Assembly (NCBI GenBank): GCA_020632875.1
Contig: JACKET010000016.1
Location: forward strand, 1 to 64,000
Length of the DNA: 64,000 nucleotides
Source of the DNA: Alphaproteobacteria bacterium
GTDB lineage: Bacteria; Myxococcota_A; UBA796; GCA-2862545
Direction: 5' to 3'
In this document: positions 37,568-46,984 of the stretch, piece by piece
How the letters are laid out: each line of letters starts with the position of its first letter
How positions within the stretch are numbered: the first letter of the stretch is position 1
Program-made: the position numbers and the translations under genes
The notes under the pieces: model-generated
What the model saw: only the letters and a program-made list of their open reading frames with translations
Database searches by the model: none
What the model was told of the DNA's origin: nothing

Positions 37568-38005
37568 ATGAACAGGCTGCAGATCCTGGAAGAGCGCGTG
37601 CAGGCGTACCTGGCCGAGATGGAGCTCGAGGCCGAGCGGTCCGACGAGAACCTGTACCTCTTCAAGTACGGCTCCACGGTCGTGATGATCTCCCTCTTCG
37701 AAGAGGGCGAAGACACGTTCTGCCGCTTCGCTTCGATCATGCTGCGCGACTTCGAGCCGAGCCTCGAGCTGCTGCAGCGGATCCTCCGGCTCAACACCGA
37801 GGTCCTGTTCGGCTCGTTCCTCCTCTTCGAGGACAACACCCTGTCCTTCTCGGCGACGTTGCTCGGCAACCACCTCGACTACGACGAGTTCGACAAGACG
37901 CTCCGGTATGTGGCCCGGGTCTCCGACGATTACGACGACGAGCTGCAATCCATCGGTGGAGGCCAGCGCGCACAGGATGTCCTGTTCAAGGAAGAGAGCG
38001 CCTGA
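37568..38005 (+). CDS. YbjN-like (secretion-chaperone-like) protein
   Basis: A 145-aa acidic cytoplasmic protein. The pattern NLYLFKYGSTVVMISLFEE, then LLQRILRLNTEVLFGSFLLF, then FSATLLGNHLDYDEFDKTLR fits the YbjN/CesT-like fold, also found in type III secretion chaperones. No catalytic residue is expected. GGGGAAG lies before the ATG. Members occur widely in Myxococcota without a known function. Divergent from aroKB; followed by an independent promoter and the bactofilin-like gene. Confidence 0.6.
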   Translation: MNRLQILEERVQAYLAEMELEAERSDENLYLFKYGSTVVMISLFEEGEDTFCRFASIMLRDFEPSLELLQRILRLNTEVLFGSFLLFEDNTLSFSATLLGNHLDYDEFDKTLRYVARVSDDYDDELQSIGGGQRAQDVLFKEESA

Positions 38006-38019
38006 CGCGGTCCGCCGCG

Positions 38020-38048
38020 TTGACACCCCACCAGCCGCTCGCTAGCAT
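38020..38048 (+). promoter_or_regulatory. Sigma-70 type promoter for the bactofilin-like gene
   Basis: A perfect -35, TTGACA (38020-38025), is separated by exactly 17 bases from the -10 TAGCAT (38043-38048). Transcription would start near 38055, giving a leader of about 29 bases before the ATG at 38084. It is the best match to a vegetative promoter in the window and shares its -10 with the boxes before aroKB and the TerB-like gene. Confidence 0.7.
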
Positions 38049-38083
38049 CGCCAACCACCGCGGAATCGAAGGATTCTCGAACC

Positions 38084-39052
38084 ATGCCCACGAGTCCTCC
38101 CTTCGTCCTCTCTCAGGCCGTCCAGATCGAGATGACCGAGGACACCCTGAACATCAAGCACGACGGTGACGTCGTGATCGAGCAGACGCTCGGTCGTTCC
38201 CTCGGAACGATCGAGGTGGGTGGGGATCTCACCATCCGGCTCCCCGTGATCGGCGGCACGCTGCGTGCGGGTGGCGTGATGCGCCTCGAGGGCGTGATCG
38301 ACGCCGACACGCTGCACGCGGGCGAGATCGAGATCGGCACCGACGACGTGAAGTGCAAGGCCATCTCGGCCGATGCGTCCATCACCATCGGCGCCGCCGA
38401 CCTCAAGGTCGACGCCATCATCGCGCCGCAGATCGACGTCGATCCCAACGCTTCGGGCCGCGTCACGGTGATCGAGTCCCACAACGAGCGTCCGGCGACG
38501 AAGATCAAGGGCGGGTTCAGCCTGGCCGACTACGGCGACATGTTCGGCGACGCCGAGAGCTTCCTCGCCGAGCGCGGGCTCGCGCCCCTGGGCGAGGCCA
38601 GCGCGGCTCCCGCGAAGAAGCCGTCCCGCCCGAAGCCCGTCGCGAAGATCGACGCGCCCAAGCCGAAGCCGGTCAAGCTCCCCGAAGAAGAGAACGTCGC
38701 GCTCGCGCCCACGATGGCCGACGAAGAAGACGACGAAGAAGAGGTCGACGACCCGCTCTCCCTGTCGCTCGACGATCTCGAGCCGCTGGTCGAGAAGGGC
38801 GGCGAGAAGGGCGACATGCAGGTCCGCCTCCAGGATGCCCTGAAGCGCATCACGGCCTGCTACGAGGGCACCGACGTGCCGCCGGCCGTCAAAGAGCTGC
38901 GCTCCCTCATCGACGACGGCGACATGGATGCGCTCAAGTCGAACATCACCGAGGTCTGGAACGGCCTGCTCGGCTTCCACCAGAAGCGCGGCATCCGTCC
39001 CCACCACCAGGTCACGCACGCGTTCAACGTCATCCACTCGCTGGTGAGCTGA
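38084..39052 (+). CDS. Bactofilin-like / beta-helical protein with acidic linker
   Basis: A 322-aa protein of uncertain family. Residues about 25-130 show regularly spaced short strands and glycine turns (GTIEVGGDLTIRLPVIGG, LRAGGVMRLEGVIDADTLHA), which suggest a right-handed beta-helix as in bactofilins (polymer-forming cytoskeletal proteins). A Pro/Lys segment (KKPSRPKPVAKIDAPKPKP) and an acidic run (DEEDDEEEVDD) follow. The last 90 residues are helical with no assigned family. No signal peptide or membrane span. It has its own strong promoter. Bactofilin is a fold-level guess; another polymeric or scaffold role is possible. Confidence 0.6.
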   Translation: MPTSPPFVLSQAVQIEMTEDTLNIKHDGDVVIEQTLGRSLGTIEVGGDLTIRLPVIGGTLRAGGVMRLEGVIDADTLHAGEIEIGTDDVKCKAISADASITIGAADLKVDAIIAPQIDVDPNASGRVTVIESHNERPATKIKGGFSLADYGDMFGDAESFLAERGLAPLGEASAAPAKKPSRPKPVAKIDAPKPKPVKLPEEENVALAPTMADEEDDEEEVDDPLSLSLDDLEPLVEKGGEKGDMQVRLQDALKRITACYEGTDVPPAVKELRSLIDDGDMDALKSNITEVWNGLLGFHQKRGIRPHHQVTHAFNVIHSLVS

Positions 39053-39062
39053 GCTCCAGGCT

Positions 39063-39821
39063 TCAGACGGTGTGGTTCCGCGCCAGGAACCCGCGCACGA
39101 CGTCGCTCTCGCTCTTCAGGAAGTCCTCGCGGGGCCCGTACTCCACGAGCTCTCCGCCCGACAGCATCCCGATCCAGTCGCCGATGGCGAGGGCCTGCAC
39201 GATGTCGTGCGTGATGACGACGAACGTGATGCCCAGCTGATCCTTCATGCGGGAGATGAGGGCGTCGACGGTGGACGAGGTGAGGGGGTCGAGACCCGAG
39301 TTGGGCTCGTCGAACAGGACCACGTCGGGCTCGAGCACGATGGCGCGGGCGAGGCTGACGCGCTTGCGCTGGCCGCCGGAGAGGGCGGACGTGGGGCGGT
39401 CGTAGACCTCGGGCAGCTCGACGAGCGCGAGCTTCTCCTCGGCGATCTTCCGGCGCTTCGCGGCGTTGTGGCTCGTGTGGTAGCGCAGCGGGAACTCGAC
39501 GTTCTCGCCCGCCGTCAGGTTGTCGAACAGGGCGCCGTTCTGGAACATCATGCCGAAGCGCTTCCGCACGGCGTACTGCTGGCGGACCGACGCCGTGTCG
39601 ACGCGGACGTCGTCGACCCACACCTCGCCGGAGTCGGGCTCGAGCAGCCCGACGATGTGCTTGATCAGCACGCTCTTCCCGGTGCCCGAGGGGCCGAGCA
39701 GCACGGTCGTGAGCCCGCGGGGGATGCCGAACGTGACGCCGTCGAGGACCACCAGCTCGCCGAAGCGCTTGTGGAGGTCGACCATGCGGATGATGGGGTC
39801 GGGCGGCTCGCGGACGGTCAT
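39063..39821 (-). CDS. mlaF: MlaF-like ABC transporter ATPase (lipid asymmetry / MCE system)
   Basis: Cytoplasmic ATPase that powers phospholipid movement between membranes together with MlaE and the MCE protein MlaD. The 252-aa protein has Walker A GPSGTGKSVLIKHIVGL (43-59), Q-loop FGMMFQNGALFDNLT, the signature LSGGQRKRVSLARAI, Walker B VVLFDEPNSGLDP, and the switch His in VVITHDIV. The MMFQxGALFDxLTVxENV form is typical of Mla/Mkl ATPases. The ATG overlaps the stop of the upstream mlaE (ATGA). Convergent with the bactofilin-like gene. Confidence 0.92.
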   Translation of the reverse strand: MTVREPPDPIIRMVDLHKRFGELVVLDGVTFGIPRGLTTVLLGPSGTGKSVLIKHIVGLLEPDSGEVWVDDVRVDTASVRQQYAVRKRFGMMFQNGALFDNLTAGENVEFPLRYHTSHNAAKRRKIAEEKLALVELPEVYDRPTSALSGGQRKRVSLARAIVLEPDVVLFDEPNSGLDPLTSSTVDALISRMKDQLGITFVVITHDIVQALAIGDWIGMLSGGELVEYGPREDFLKSESDVVRGFLARNHTV

Positions 39822-40558
39822 CCGAACAGGATCTCGCTCATCACGTAGTTGAGCAGCGAGCAGACCACCGCCGAGACCACGACCGCCGCGTTCGTCGCGC
39901 GGCCCACGCCGGACGGGCCGGGACGCGTCGTGAACCCGTAGTAGCAGCTGACCAGGCAGATCACGATGCCGAACGCGAACGCCTTGAGCACGCAGTACCA
40001 GAGGTCGACGGGGCGCGTCGTGGCGGACGCGAGCTGGATGAACTCCGGCCCGTTCAGGCCGAGCTGGTAGACGCTCACGAGGTAGCTCGCGAGGACCAGG
40101 GTGAAGATCGAGATCATCGTGAGGGCCGGCAGCACGAGGCAGATGCCGACGAACCGGGGGACGACGAGGTACCAGTGCGGGTCGATGGCCATGACCTCGA
40201 GGGCGTCGATCTGCTCCTGGATGCGCATGACCGCGATCTGCGAGGCCATCTCGGTGCCGGCTTTCGCCGCGACCATCGAGGCGACCATGATGGGCGCGAG
40301 CTCGCGGACGCCGGCGAGCGCGATGAACATGCCGACGAGGCGCTGCCCGCCGAGCGGGACGAACGCGTTGTAGCCCTGGAGCGCGAGGTTCGTGCCGACG
40401 AACGCGCTGATGACGAGGAGGATGGGCAGCGACCGGAACCCGATGTGGTAGGCCTCTTCGATGGACCGCGCGATGGGCGGCCGGTGACGGAACGTCGAGC
40501 GCCCGACCCGCACGCAGAACAGGCCGAAGTCGCCGATTCTCGCGAGGGCGGTGACCAT
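39818..40558 (-). CDS. mlaE: MlaE/YrbE-family permease 1
   Basis: Membrane permease subunit, 246 aa, with about five or six membrane spans. It has the DUF140 core: SLPILLVISAFVGTNLALQG, RELAPIMVASMVAAKAGTEM, MRIQEQIDALEVMAIDPHWY and RFVGICLVLPALT. The coupling helix segment (EQIDALEVM) would contact MlaF. It is one of two adjacent, clearly different permeases. The start ATG shares its A with the stop of the upstream permease gene (TGATG), and its stop overlaps mlaF. Confidence 0.9.
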   Translation of the reverse strand: MVTALARIGDFGLFCVRVGRSTFRHRPPIARSIEEAYHIGFRSLPILLVISAFVGTNLALQGYNAFVPLGGQRLVGMFIALAGVRELAPIMVASMVAAKAGTEMASQIAVMRIQEQIDALEVMAIDPHWYLVVPRFVGICLVLPALTMISIFTLVLASYLVSVYQLGLNGPEFIQLASATTRPVDLWYCVLKAFAFGIVICLVSCYYGFTTRPGPSGVGRATNAAVVVSAVVCSLLNYVMSEILFG

Positions 40559-41313
40559 CAGTTGGTGATGGCGCCGAACATGGCGCTGGTGAGGAAGTAG
40601 TTCACGATGATGAACGTCGTGATCGAGATGACGACCGTGTCGTTGACCGCCTTGCCGACGCCCGCGGCGCCCCCGGTCGCGTGGTAGCCCTGGTAGCAGG
40701 CGATGAGCCCGATCAGCACGCCGAACACGAGCGCTTTGAAGGTGCCGCCGTAGATGTCGGCCGGGTGCGTGAGCTCCCAGAGGTTGTCCCAGTACGTGGC
40801 GCTCGGCTGGCCCTTGACCCAGACCGCCGTGACGTAGCCGCCCGTGATGCCGGCGAGGCACCCGATGACGTTCAGCGCGGGCGCCGCGATGACGGCGGCC
40901 ATGAAGCGCGGCACGACGTGCGTTCGGAGGCTGTCGATCGCCATGATCTCGGTGGCGTCGAGCTCTTCGGAGATGCGCATCGCGCCGAGCTCGGCGGCGA
41001 ACGCGGAGCCGCCCTGGGCCGCGACGAGCGTGGACGCGAGGACGGGCGAGAGCTCGCGGAACACCGCGACGCTCACGAGCGACGAGAGCAGGCGCTGGGC
41101 CCCGAACAGGTCGAAGATCGACAGCCCCTGCAGCGCCATGACCATGCCGAACGGGAACACGACTGCCACGACGGGCATCGCGCAGCGGGAGGCGACCTCC
41201 CAGGTGTGACGCGCGGTCTCGTCGATCTCCCAGTACGGCGTGACCACGCGGGTCGCGACGGACCACGAGAAGACACCGAAGCGCCCGATGCCGGCGAGGG
41301 AGTCGATCACCAC
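40558..41313 (-). CDS. mlaE2: MlaE/YrbE-family permease 2
   Basis: A second DUF140 permease of about 251 aa. It has the core motifs VVAVVFPFGMVMALQGLSIF, RELSPVLASTLVAAQGGSAF, MRISEELDATEIMAIDSL and RFMAAVIAAPALNVI. It differs from permease 1 at many positions, so the pair may form a heterodimer like the YrbEA/YrbEB pairs of actinobacterial mce operons; E. coli uses a homodimer. The start is GTG (41313, or the adjacent 41310), chosen because a longer reading is Ser/Arg-rich, unlike the family, and would run into the divergent gene. A 16-bp palindrome lies just upstream. Confidence 0.88.
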   Translation of the reverse strand: MVIDSLAGIGRFGVFSWSVATRVVTPYWEIDETARHTWEVASRCAMPVVAVVFPFGMVMALQGLSIFDLFGAQRLLSSLVSVAVFRELSPVLASTLVAAQGGSAFAAELGAMRISEELDATEIMAIDSLRTHVVPRFMAAVIAAPALNVIGCLAGITGGYVTAVWVKGQPSATYWDNLWELTHPADIYGGTFKALVFGVLIGLIACYQGYHATGGAAGVGKAVNDTVVISITTFIIVNYFLTSAMFGAITN

Positions 41314-41318
41314 GCCCC

Positions 41319-41334
41319 GGTAACCCGGGTTACC
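41319..41334. promoter_or_regulatory. 16-bp perfect palindrome in a divergent promoter region
   Basis: GGTAACCCGGGTTACC is a perfect palindrome in the 43 bases between the start of the mlaE2-mlaE-mlaF operon (minus) and the operon that includes mlaD (plus). Its place and symmetry fit an operator for a dimeric repressor that controls both halves of one transport system. It could also form an RNA hairpin in a leader. No known regulator motif is recognised. Confidence 0.5.
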
Positions 41335-41356
41335 TGGCTGCGGTTGGAGGGTCGCG

Positions 41357-41806
41357 ATGCCCACGGACGATGACGAGCTCGACGACGCGCCCGAGACCGC
41401 CGAGAAGGGCTTCGGCGAAGAGCCGGTCGACCCCGAAGAGGTCGGGCGGTGGCGACGTTTCGCTCGCCGGTTCATGGATCGCAAAGAGCTCGCCGAAGAC
41501 ACGCGCGACCTGCTCACGGCGTTCCTGTCGACCTCCGACAAAGCGAAGTCCGAGCTCGTTCGGATGGCGGGGCGCGAGGTCCGTCACTACCTCGACGGGC
41601 TGCGCCTGAAGGAAGACCTGCTCGACGTGGCGACGAACTACCGGCTCGAGGTCCACGCGACCTTCCACCTCGAGCCCATCGCGAAGGCCATGAAGGGCTC
41701 CTCGAAGGCCGAGCCGAAAGCTCAGGTGAAGGGTGAGGTCCGGCCGAATGCCGCCTCGAAGGCGCGTGACGACGGAGCCGCAGACGAAGAGGACGACGAG
41801 GGCTGA
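41357..41806 (+). CDS. Hypothetical acidic protein upstream of mlaD
   Basis: A 149-aa charged, mostly helical cytoplasmic protein. It begins PTDDDELDDAPETAEKGFGE, has a helical central part (RFMDRKELAEDTRDLLTAFL, VRHYLDGLRLKEDLLDVATN), and ends in the acidic run DEEDDEG. The central part, including RHYLDGLRLKEDLLDV, is of a type often seen next to bacterial MCE genes in Myxococcota-like genomes, but no function is established. GGAGG lies 6 bases before the ATG. Its stop overlaps the mlaD start (TGATG). Confidence 0.7.
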   Translation: MPTDDDELDDAPETAEKGFGEEPVDPEEVGRWRRFARRFMDRKELAEDTRDLLTAFLSTSDKAKSELVRMAGREVRHYLDGLRLKEDLLDVATNYRLEVHATFHLEPIAKAMKGSSKAEPKAQVKGEVRPNAASKARDDGAADEEDDEG

Positions 41807-42732
41807 TGGCTTCCTCGTTCCGCAACCAGCTCGGCTGTGGCCTCGTCATCGTCACCGGGGCCGTGCTCCTCGGGGTGATGGCGATCATGGCGAGCAACGT
41901 CGATCTGCGTCCGACGACCCGGGTGAGCGTCCTGATGGAGGACGCCGTGGGGGTGGGGGCGAAGGCGGACGTGATGGTCGCGGGCGTGAAGGTGGGCCGC
42001 GTCGCGGGGGTCGAGGTCGACCACGACCGGGCGAAGCTGATGCTCGACCTCTACGATTCCGCAGGGCTTCGAAACGACGTGAGGGTCCGGATGCGGGCGA
42101 AGTCCGTGCTGGGCGAGAAGTACGTCGAGCTGCTCCCCGAGAGCACGACGGCGCCGCTCCTGAAGGATGGCGACAGCCTCGTCCCCGGCGGTCCCCACAC
42201 CGAGATCGACGAGATGGTGAACGCGCTCGGGCCCCTCATCGAGTCGTTCCAGCCCGAGCAGCTGAACGAGGCGATGGCGTCGGTGGGTGAAGCGCTCGAC
42301 GAAGACCCCGAGCGCCTGGCGCGCATCCTCCGCAATGCCGACGAGGCGCTGCAGAACGCCGCCGTGGCGAGCCGCGAGCTGCCCGCCGCCGTGTCCGAGA
42401 CGCGGCAGACCCTGGCCCGCGCGAACCGCGCCATCGGCACGCTCGAAGCCCGTGCGAGCGAGGCCCAGGGCGTGATCGACCGCGCCAACCGCGTGCTCGA
42501 GAAGCTCGATGCCGCGTCCGAGCCCCTGCCCGAGCTCGTCGACGAGGCCGAAGCCGCGCTCGCCGACGTGCGGGCCGTGGTGGGCCCCATGACCCACGCC
42601 ACCGAAGACCTGTCGACCATCCTGGCGAACTTCCGGGATGTCGACGAAGAGACCCTGCGCCGCCTGCTCCGCGAGGATGGCGTGCGCGTCCACCTGTTCG
42701 GCGACGGCCGGAAGAAGAAGGAAGAGAGATGA
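41806..42732 (+). CDS. mlaD: MlaD / MCE-domain lipid transport protein
   Basis: Membrane-anchored substrate-binding protein of the Mla/MCE lipid transporter. The 308-aa protein has one N-terminal transmembrane helix (LGCGLVIVTGAVLLGVMAIM), an MCE domain (residues about 35-120, with VGVGAKADVMVAGVKVGRVA and VRMRAKSVLGEKYVEL), then a long helical region with coiled-coil character (residues 140-290) that could form a channel or tether, ending in basic KKKEER. It should work with mlaF and mlaE, encoded divergently. Its stop overlaps the next gene (ATGA). Confidence 0.92.
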   Translation: MASSFRNQLGCGLVIVTGAVLLGVMAIMASNVDLRPTTRVSVLMEDAVGVGAKADVMVAGVKVGRVAGVEVDHDRAKLMLDLYDSAGLRNDVRVRMRAKSVLGEKYVELLPESTTAPLLKDGDSLVPGGPHTEIDEMVNALGPLIESFQPEQLNEAMASVGEALDEDPERLARILRNADEALQNAAVASRELPAAVSETRQTLARANRAIGTLEARASEAQGVIDRANRVLEKLDAASEPLPELVDEAEAALADVRAVVGPMTHATEDLSTILANFRDVDEETLRRLLREDGVRVHLFGDGRKKKEER

Positions 42733-43061
42733 TGCTGTTCGTCCTGGGAGCCGCCTTCGCGCAGGCTCCGATCGCGCTCACGCCCCAGTCCACGACCGAA
42801 GTGCTCTACGTGGCTCCCGAGGCCGGCGTCCTGTCGAAGCGGTTCGCCGACGACGCCGCTGCGAAGCACGTGAAGTTCGAGCAGGGCACGGCGCTCCGGG
42901 TGCTGTACCGCGAGGGCAGCATGGTGCGCGTGCGCGAAGGCGAGCGCTACGGCTGGGTGCCCGCGGCGTCGCTCACGCCCGAGAACCCGAAGCCCTCGGC
43001 GCTCCCCGCGGGCCTCGAAGGGCTCCAGCTGCCGCCGGGGATGTCGCTCAGCCCGAAGTAG
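42729..43061 (+). CDS. Small secreted SH3-like protein
   Basis: A 110-aa protein with the signal peptide MMLFVLGAAFAQA. Residues about 55-82 (LRVLYREGSMVRVREGERYG followed by WVPAASLT) resemble a bacterial SH3 (SH3b) domain, common in periplasmic proteins that bind peptidoglycan. Third gene of the mlaD operon, overlapping it by 4 bases, so it is probably made together with the MCE transporter. Two consecutive ATG codons start it; either may be used. Only 3 bases separate its stop from the convergent neighbour. Confidence 0.65.
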   Translation: MMLFVLGAAFAQAPIALTPQSTTEVLYVAPEAGVLSKRFADDAAAKHVKFEQGTALRVLYREGSMVRVREGERYGWVPAASLTPENPKPSALPAGLEGLQLPPGMSLSPK

Positions 43062-43064
43062 CGG

Positions 43065-43979
43065 CTACGCGAACAGCGAGAGCTGGCGGTCGTCGGTCGG
43101 CGCCTCGACGACGGGGCGCCGGGAGGCCGTGCGGCTGGGCCGGGTGGGGCGCAGGTTTCGCGGGGTGCGCACGCGGATCGGCCCGAGCGGGAGCTGCTGG
43201 CTGGCGACGTGCACCGTGACGCCAGCGGCACGCGCGTCGAGGAGCGCGCGCTCGGCGGCGACCAGCGCGGCATCGGGGTGGTTGTTGTCTTCGGACAGGT
43301 GCGCCAGGACGAGGTGCTTGAGGCGCCCGGCCGACCCCCGACGGACGACGTCGCCGGCCTGCTCGTTCGACAGGTGGCCGTGCGCACCCTTCACGCGTTG
43401 CTTGAGGCGCCACGGATAGTCGCCTTCGATCAGCATCTGCAGGTCGTGGTTGAACTCGAGCACCGCGATGTCGAGGCTGCCGAACTGGCGCTCGACGAGG
43501 CGCGTGGGGCGCCCGAGGTCGGTGATGACGCCCGCTCGCACCTCGCCGTGCGCGACGGCGTAGGCGAGGGGGTCGACCGTGTCGTGCGGGACCGTCCAGG
43601 GCTCGACGTGGAAGGCGCCGACCTGGAACGGACGGCCGGACTGGACGCGCTCGACGCGGGTGGGGACGCAGTTCTGGTGGAGCCCGGCACGCGTGCCGCG
43701 GCTCATGTAGAACGGCACGTGCCGGCCGGTGCGCTTGTGCAGGGTACGGTCGAGGACCCGCGCCGCGCCGACGTGATCGGAGTGCTCGTGCGTGATGAGC
43801 ACGCCCTCGATGAGGGTCTCGCCGAGGCCCAGCTCTTCGAGCCGCCGGAAGATCTGCTTCGTGGAGAGCCCGCAGTCGATCAGCACGCCCGAACGCTCGG
43901 TGCCGATGTAGGTCGAGTTGCCGCGCGAGCCGGAGCCGAGGGTCGCGACGATGACATCCTGGTGGGACAGCGCATTCAT
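43065..43979 (-). CDS. MBL-fold metallo-hydrolase (YycJ/WalJ-like)
   Basis: A 304-aa metallo-beta-lactamase-fold protein. The N-terminus VIVATLGSGSRGNSTYIGTE and the metal motif THEHSDHVGAARVLDR (near 73-88) match the YycJ/WalJ group, whose members are DNA exonucleases or related hydrolases. A further His (HDTVDPLAYAV), Asp (GVITDLGRPT) and His (VLAHLSEDNNHPDAA) complete the expected di-zinc site. The C-terminal 45 residues are basic and low in complexity (RTPRNLRPTRPSRTASRR). The ATG was chosen at the start of similarity; no strong ribosome binding site. Confidence 0.82.
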   Translation of the reverse strand: MNALSHQDVIVATLGSGSRGNSTYIGTERSGVLIDCGLSTKQIFRRLEELGLGETLIEGVLITHEHSDHVGAARVLDRTLHKRTGRHVPFYMSRGTRAGLHQNCVPTRVERVQSGRPFQVGAFHVEPWTVPHDTVDPLAYAVAHGEVRAGVITDLGRPTRLVERQFGSLDIAVLEFNHDLQMLIEGDYPWRLKQRVKGAHGHLSNEQAGDVVRRGSAGRLKHLVLAHLSEDNNHPDAALVAAERALLDARAAGVTVHVASQQLPLGPIRVRTPRNLRPTRPSRTASRRPVVEAPTDDRQLSLFA

Positions 43980-44047
43980 GGTGGGCTTTCGGGGAGGGAG
44001 AGCGGAGGGGGGAAGGGCGGATGGCGGCCGCTCACCGCGAGAGCCGA

Positions 44048-44731
44048 TCAGCGGACGCTGAGCGAGCCCCCGGACACCGGCCCGGTTCGCGCGAGCCGAC
44101 GGGTGAGCTCGGACACATAACGCGCCCGCCGCACGGTCGGGTTGCGTTCCCATGCGAGCCTGGCCCACCACACGGCATCGTCGAGGCGGCCATCGCGCTC
44201 GGCGGCCACGGCGAGGTTGTGGTACTGCCGCGCGCTGTCGTTCGAGGGGTCGGCGTAGACGCGGCGGCGGACGACGGTGGAGACGGGGGCGACCTGCTCG
44301 GCGAGATCGTGGGCGACCTCGCCGTCGAGCTGGGCCTGCACGCGCTTGCTCGCCCGGACGGGCCCCTCGCCGGCGCGGTCGATGTGCCGCGCGGCCCCCA
44401 GGAGGTGGGCGGCGACGCCGTCGCTCGTGGTGAGGGCGGCGATCGCCACGGATCGGCCTTCGACGACCCCTTCGGACTCGGGCGTCCACGCGCTGTTGCA
44501 CGCGTAGAGGTTGAGGCGGGTGGGGGCATCGGGCTGCACGGACATGCCGTCGAGGTCGTGCAACGCGTCGGCGAGGCGGTCGGCGATCTCGCGGCAGTCG
44601 CGATCGACCGCGATCACGGCGATGGCCGTGGTGGGGACCTGGACGGACGGCGCGGCCGGCACACGCACGGGAACGCGGGCGGCACAGCCCACGAGCCCCA
44701 TGGCGAGGATGCCGATCAGCGAGTGTCTCAC
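44048..44731 (-). CDS. Hypothetical lipoprotein
   Basis: A 227-aa lipoprotein with signal HSLIGILAMGLVGCAAR; the Cys lies in an LVGC lipobox. The mature protein is mixed alpha/beta with no recognised domain; a C-terminal segment (ARQYHNLAVAAERDGRLDDA) resembles a single TPR. The start is a GTG at 44731; ATG 44701 lies within the signal and is unlikely. The gene is divergent from pfkA with 66 bases between the starts, which contain the promoters of both. Confidence 0.65.
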   Translation of the reverse strand: MRHSLIGILAMGLVGCAARVPVRVPAAPSVQVPTTAIAVIAVDRDCREIADRLADALHDLDGMSVQPDAPTRLNLYACNSAWTPESEGVVEGRSVAIAALTTSDGVAAHLLGAARHIDRAGEGPVRASKRVQAQLDGEVAHDLAEQVAPVSTVVRRRVYADPSNDSARQYHNLAVAAERDGRLDDAVWWARLAWERNPTVRRARYVSELTRRLARTGPVSGGSLSVR

Positions 44732-44797
44732 AGAACCCCCATGGACATCGTACCTCGCGTGTGTCCGATTGTGGTACGCATGCCACCTGGAGGTTCG

Positions 44798-45877
<1,080 letters not shown>

Positions 45878-45914
45878 CTGCCGTTCCCGGGCTTCGCACA
45901 GCGAGCCACAGCGC

Positions 45915-46390
45915 TCTGTGTCGGAAGGGCTCGGGCTTCGAGCGTCTCAGGGCCTCACGCAGATGACGCAGAAGGACGCAGATGACGCAGAAACGAGGCC
46001 GCCCCGGGTCGAGCGTCCTCGTGTCCCCGGGCGCTGTCGAGGGGGATTGACTGCACAGCCAAGGCCGCCAAGGACGCATTCGGGGACGCGATGCCTGTCG
46101 ACCCGGGACACCGTCGTTTCTGCGTCACCCCGAGCAGCCCGAAACGCCGGCCTGCTCTGGTGAGTCCCGAATCCGGTCCGCATGAAAGGCCCCTCTGTCG
46201 ACCGGAACACCGAGACGTCCCCTCGGGAGCCCTGACGTCACGGTCGGTCTTGGCGGTGCAATCCCCGTCGGAGGTGCCCGGGGAAACGAGGACGCACGAC
46301 CCGTGACGGCCTGGTTTCTGCGTCATCTGCGTCCTTCTGCGTCATCTGCGTGATGCTCGGACGCGCGAAGCTCGATCCCTTCCACACGGA
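45915..46390. repeat. Dispersed inverted-repeat element, copy C
   Basis: Core element 45952-46356, with arms 45952-46032 and 46276-46356 of the same inverted-repeat family as copies A and B. The similarity of the arms extends about 35 bases outward on each side, where left GTGTCGGAAGGG pairs with CCCTTCCACAC on the right. The interior has a partial extra arm motif (GTTTCTGCGTCACC near 46116) and the shared block CCCGAAACGCCGGCCTGCTC. It fills most of the 583 bases between pfkA and the TerB-like gene; nothing coding is seen there. Confidence 0.75.
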
Positions 46391-46460
46391 GGAGGGCGCA
46401 GGAACCGCTGCGTCCTGCCCCCCTACTGGACGCTTCGCGATGCCGGACCGTCGACCGGTC

Positions 46461-46898
46461 TCACGCCTTCAGGCGCGTGAGGCTCCCGTGCAGCGACGTC
46501 AGGTGACGCTTGAGGACCGGCGCGGCGATGTCGAGGGTCTTCGCGGCGTTGCGGAGGACCGTGAGCTCTTTCGGATGGAGCTCGCCATCGACCACGCACG
46601 TGCGGTGGAAGAGGGTGACGAGCTCGAGCTTCTGCTCGGTGTCGAGGATGATGGGCAAAACCCGGACGGCTTCGACGTACGCGCGGTGGTACGCCTCGGT
46701 GAGGCGGGTGTCGGGACCGAGGAACCGACAGTTCCGCATCAGGCGATCGGGGAAGACGAGCATCAGCAGGCGCATCTCGTCGATGTCGAGGATGCCGTCG
46801 GCAGCGACGATCTCGCGCGCGATGTACACGGCGAACGCGACCTGGAGCTGCTCGATGGGGCTCGGCCGCTCGATGTCGATCTCTTCGGGGAAAGCCAT
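46461..46898 (-). CDS. TerB-like domain protein
   Basis: A 145-aa all-helical cytoplasmic protein. The pattern FAVYIAREIVAADGILDIDE followed by MRLLMLVFP, and later HRTCVVDGELHPKELTVLRN, has the paired acidic 'ADG.ID..E' and 'VDGE..P.E' helices of TerB/tellurite-resistance-like domains, which bind metal in some relatives. No other tellurite gene is nearby, so a stress role is only a guess. The ATG is 5 bases after a TAGCAT box, so the transcript is probably leaderless. Confidence 0.6.
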   Translation of the reverse strand: MAFPEEIDIERPSPIEQLQVAFAVYIAREIVAADGILDIDEMRLLMLVFPDRLMRNCRFLGPDTRLTEAYHRAYVEAVRVLPIILDTEQKLELVTLFHRTCVVDGELHPKELTVLRNAAKTLDIAAPVLKRHLTSLHGSLTRLKA

Positions 46899-46984
46899 GC
46901 CGCATGCTACATGACCCACCGGTCCCTGGATATGCGGGGTCCTCGGGAGTGGCGGTGGAAGTCGGGACGACCAGCGGATCCGGG

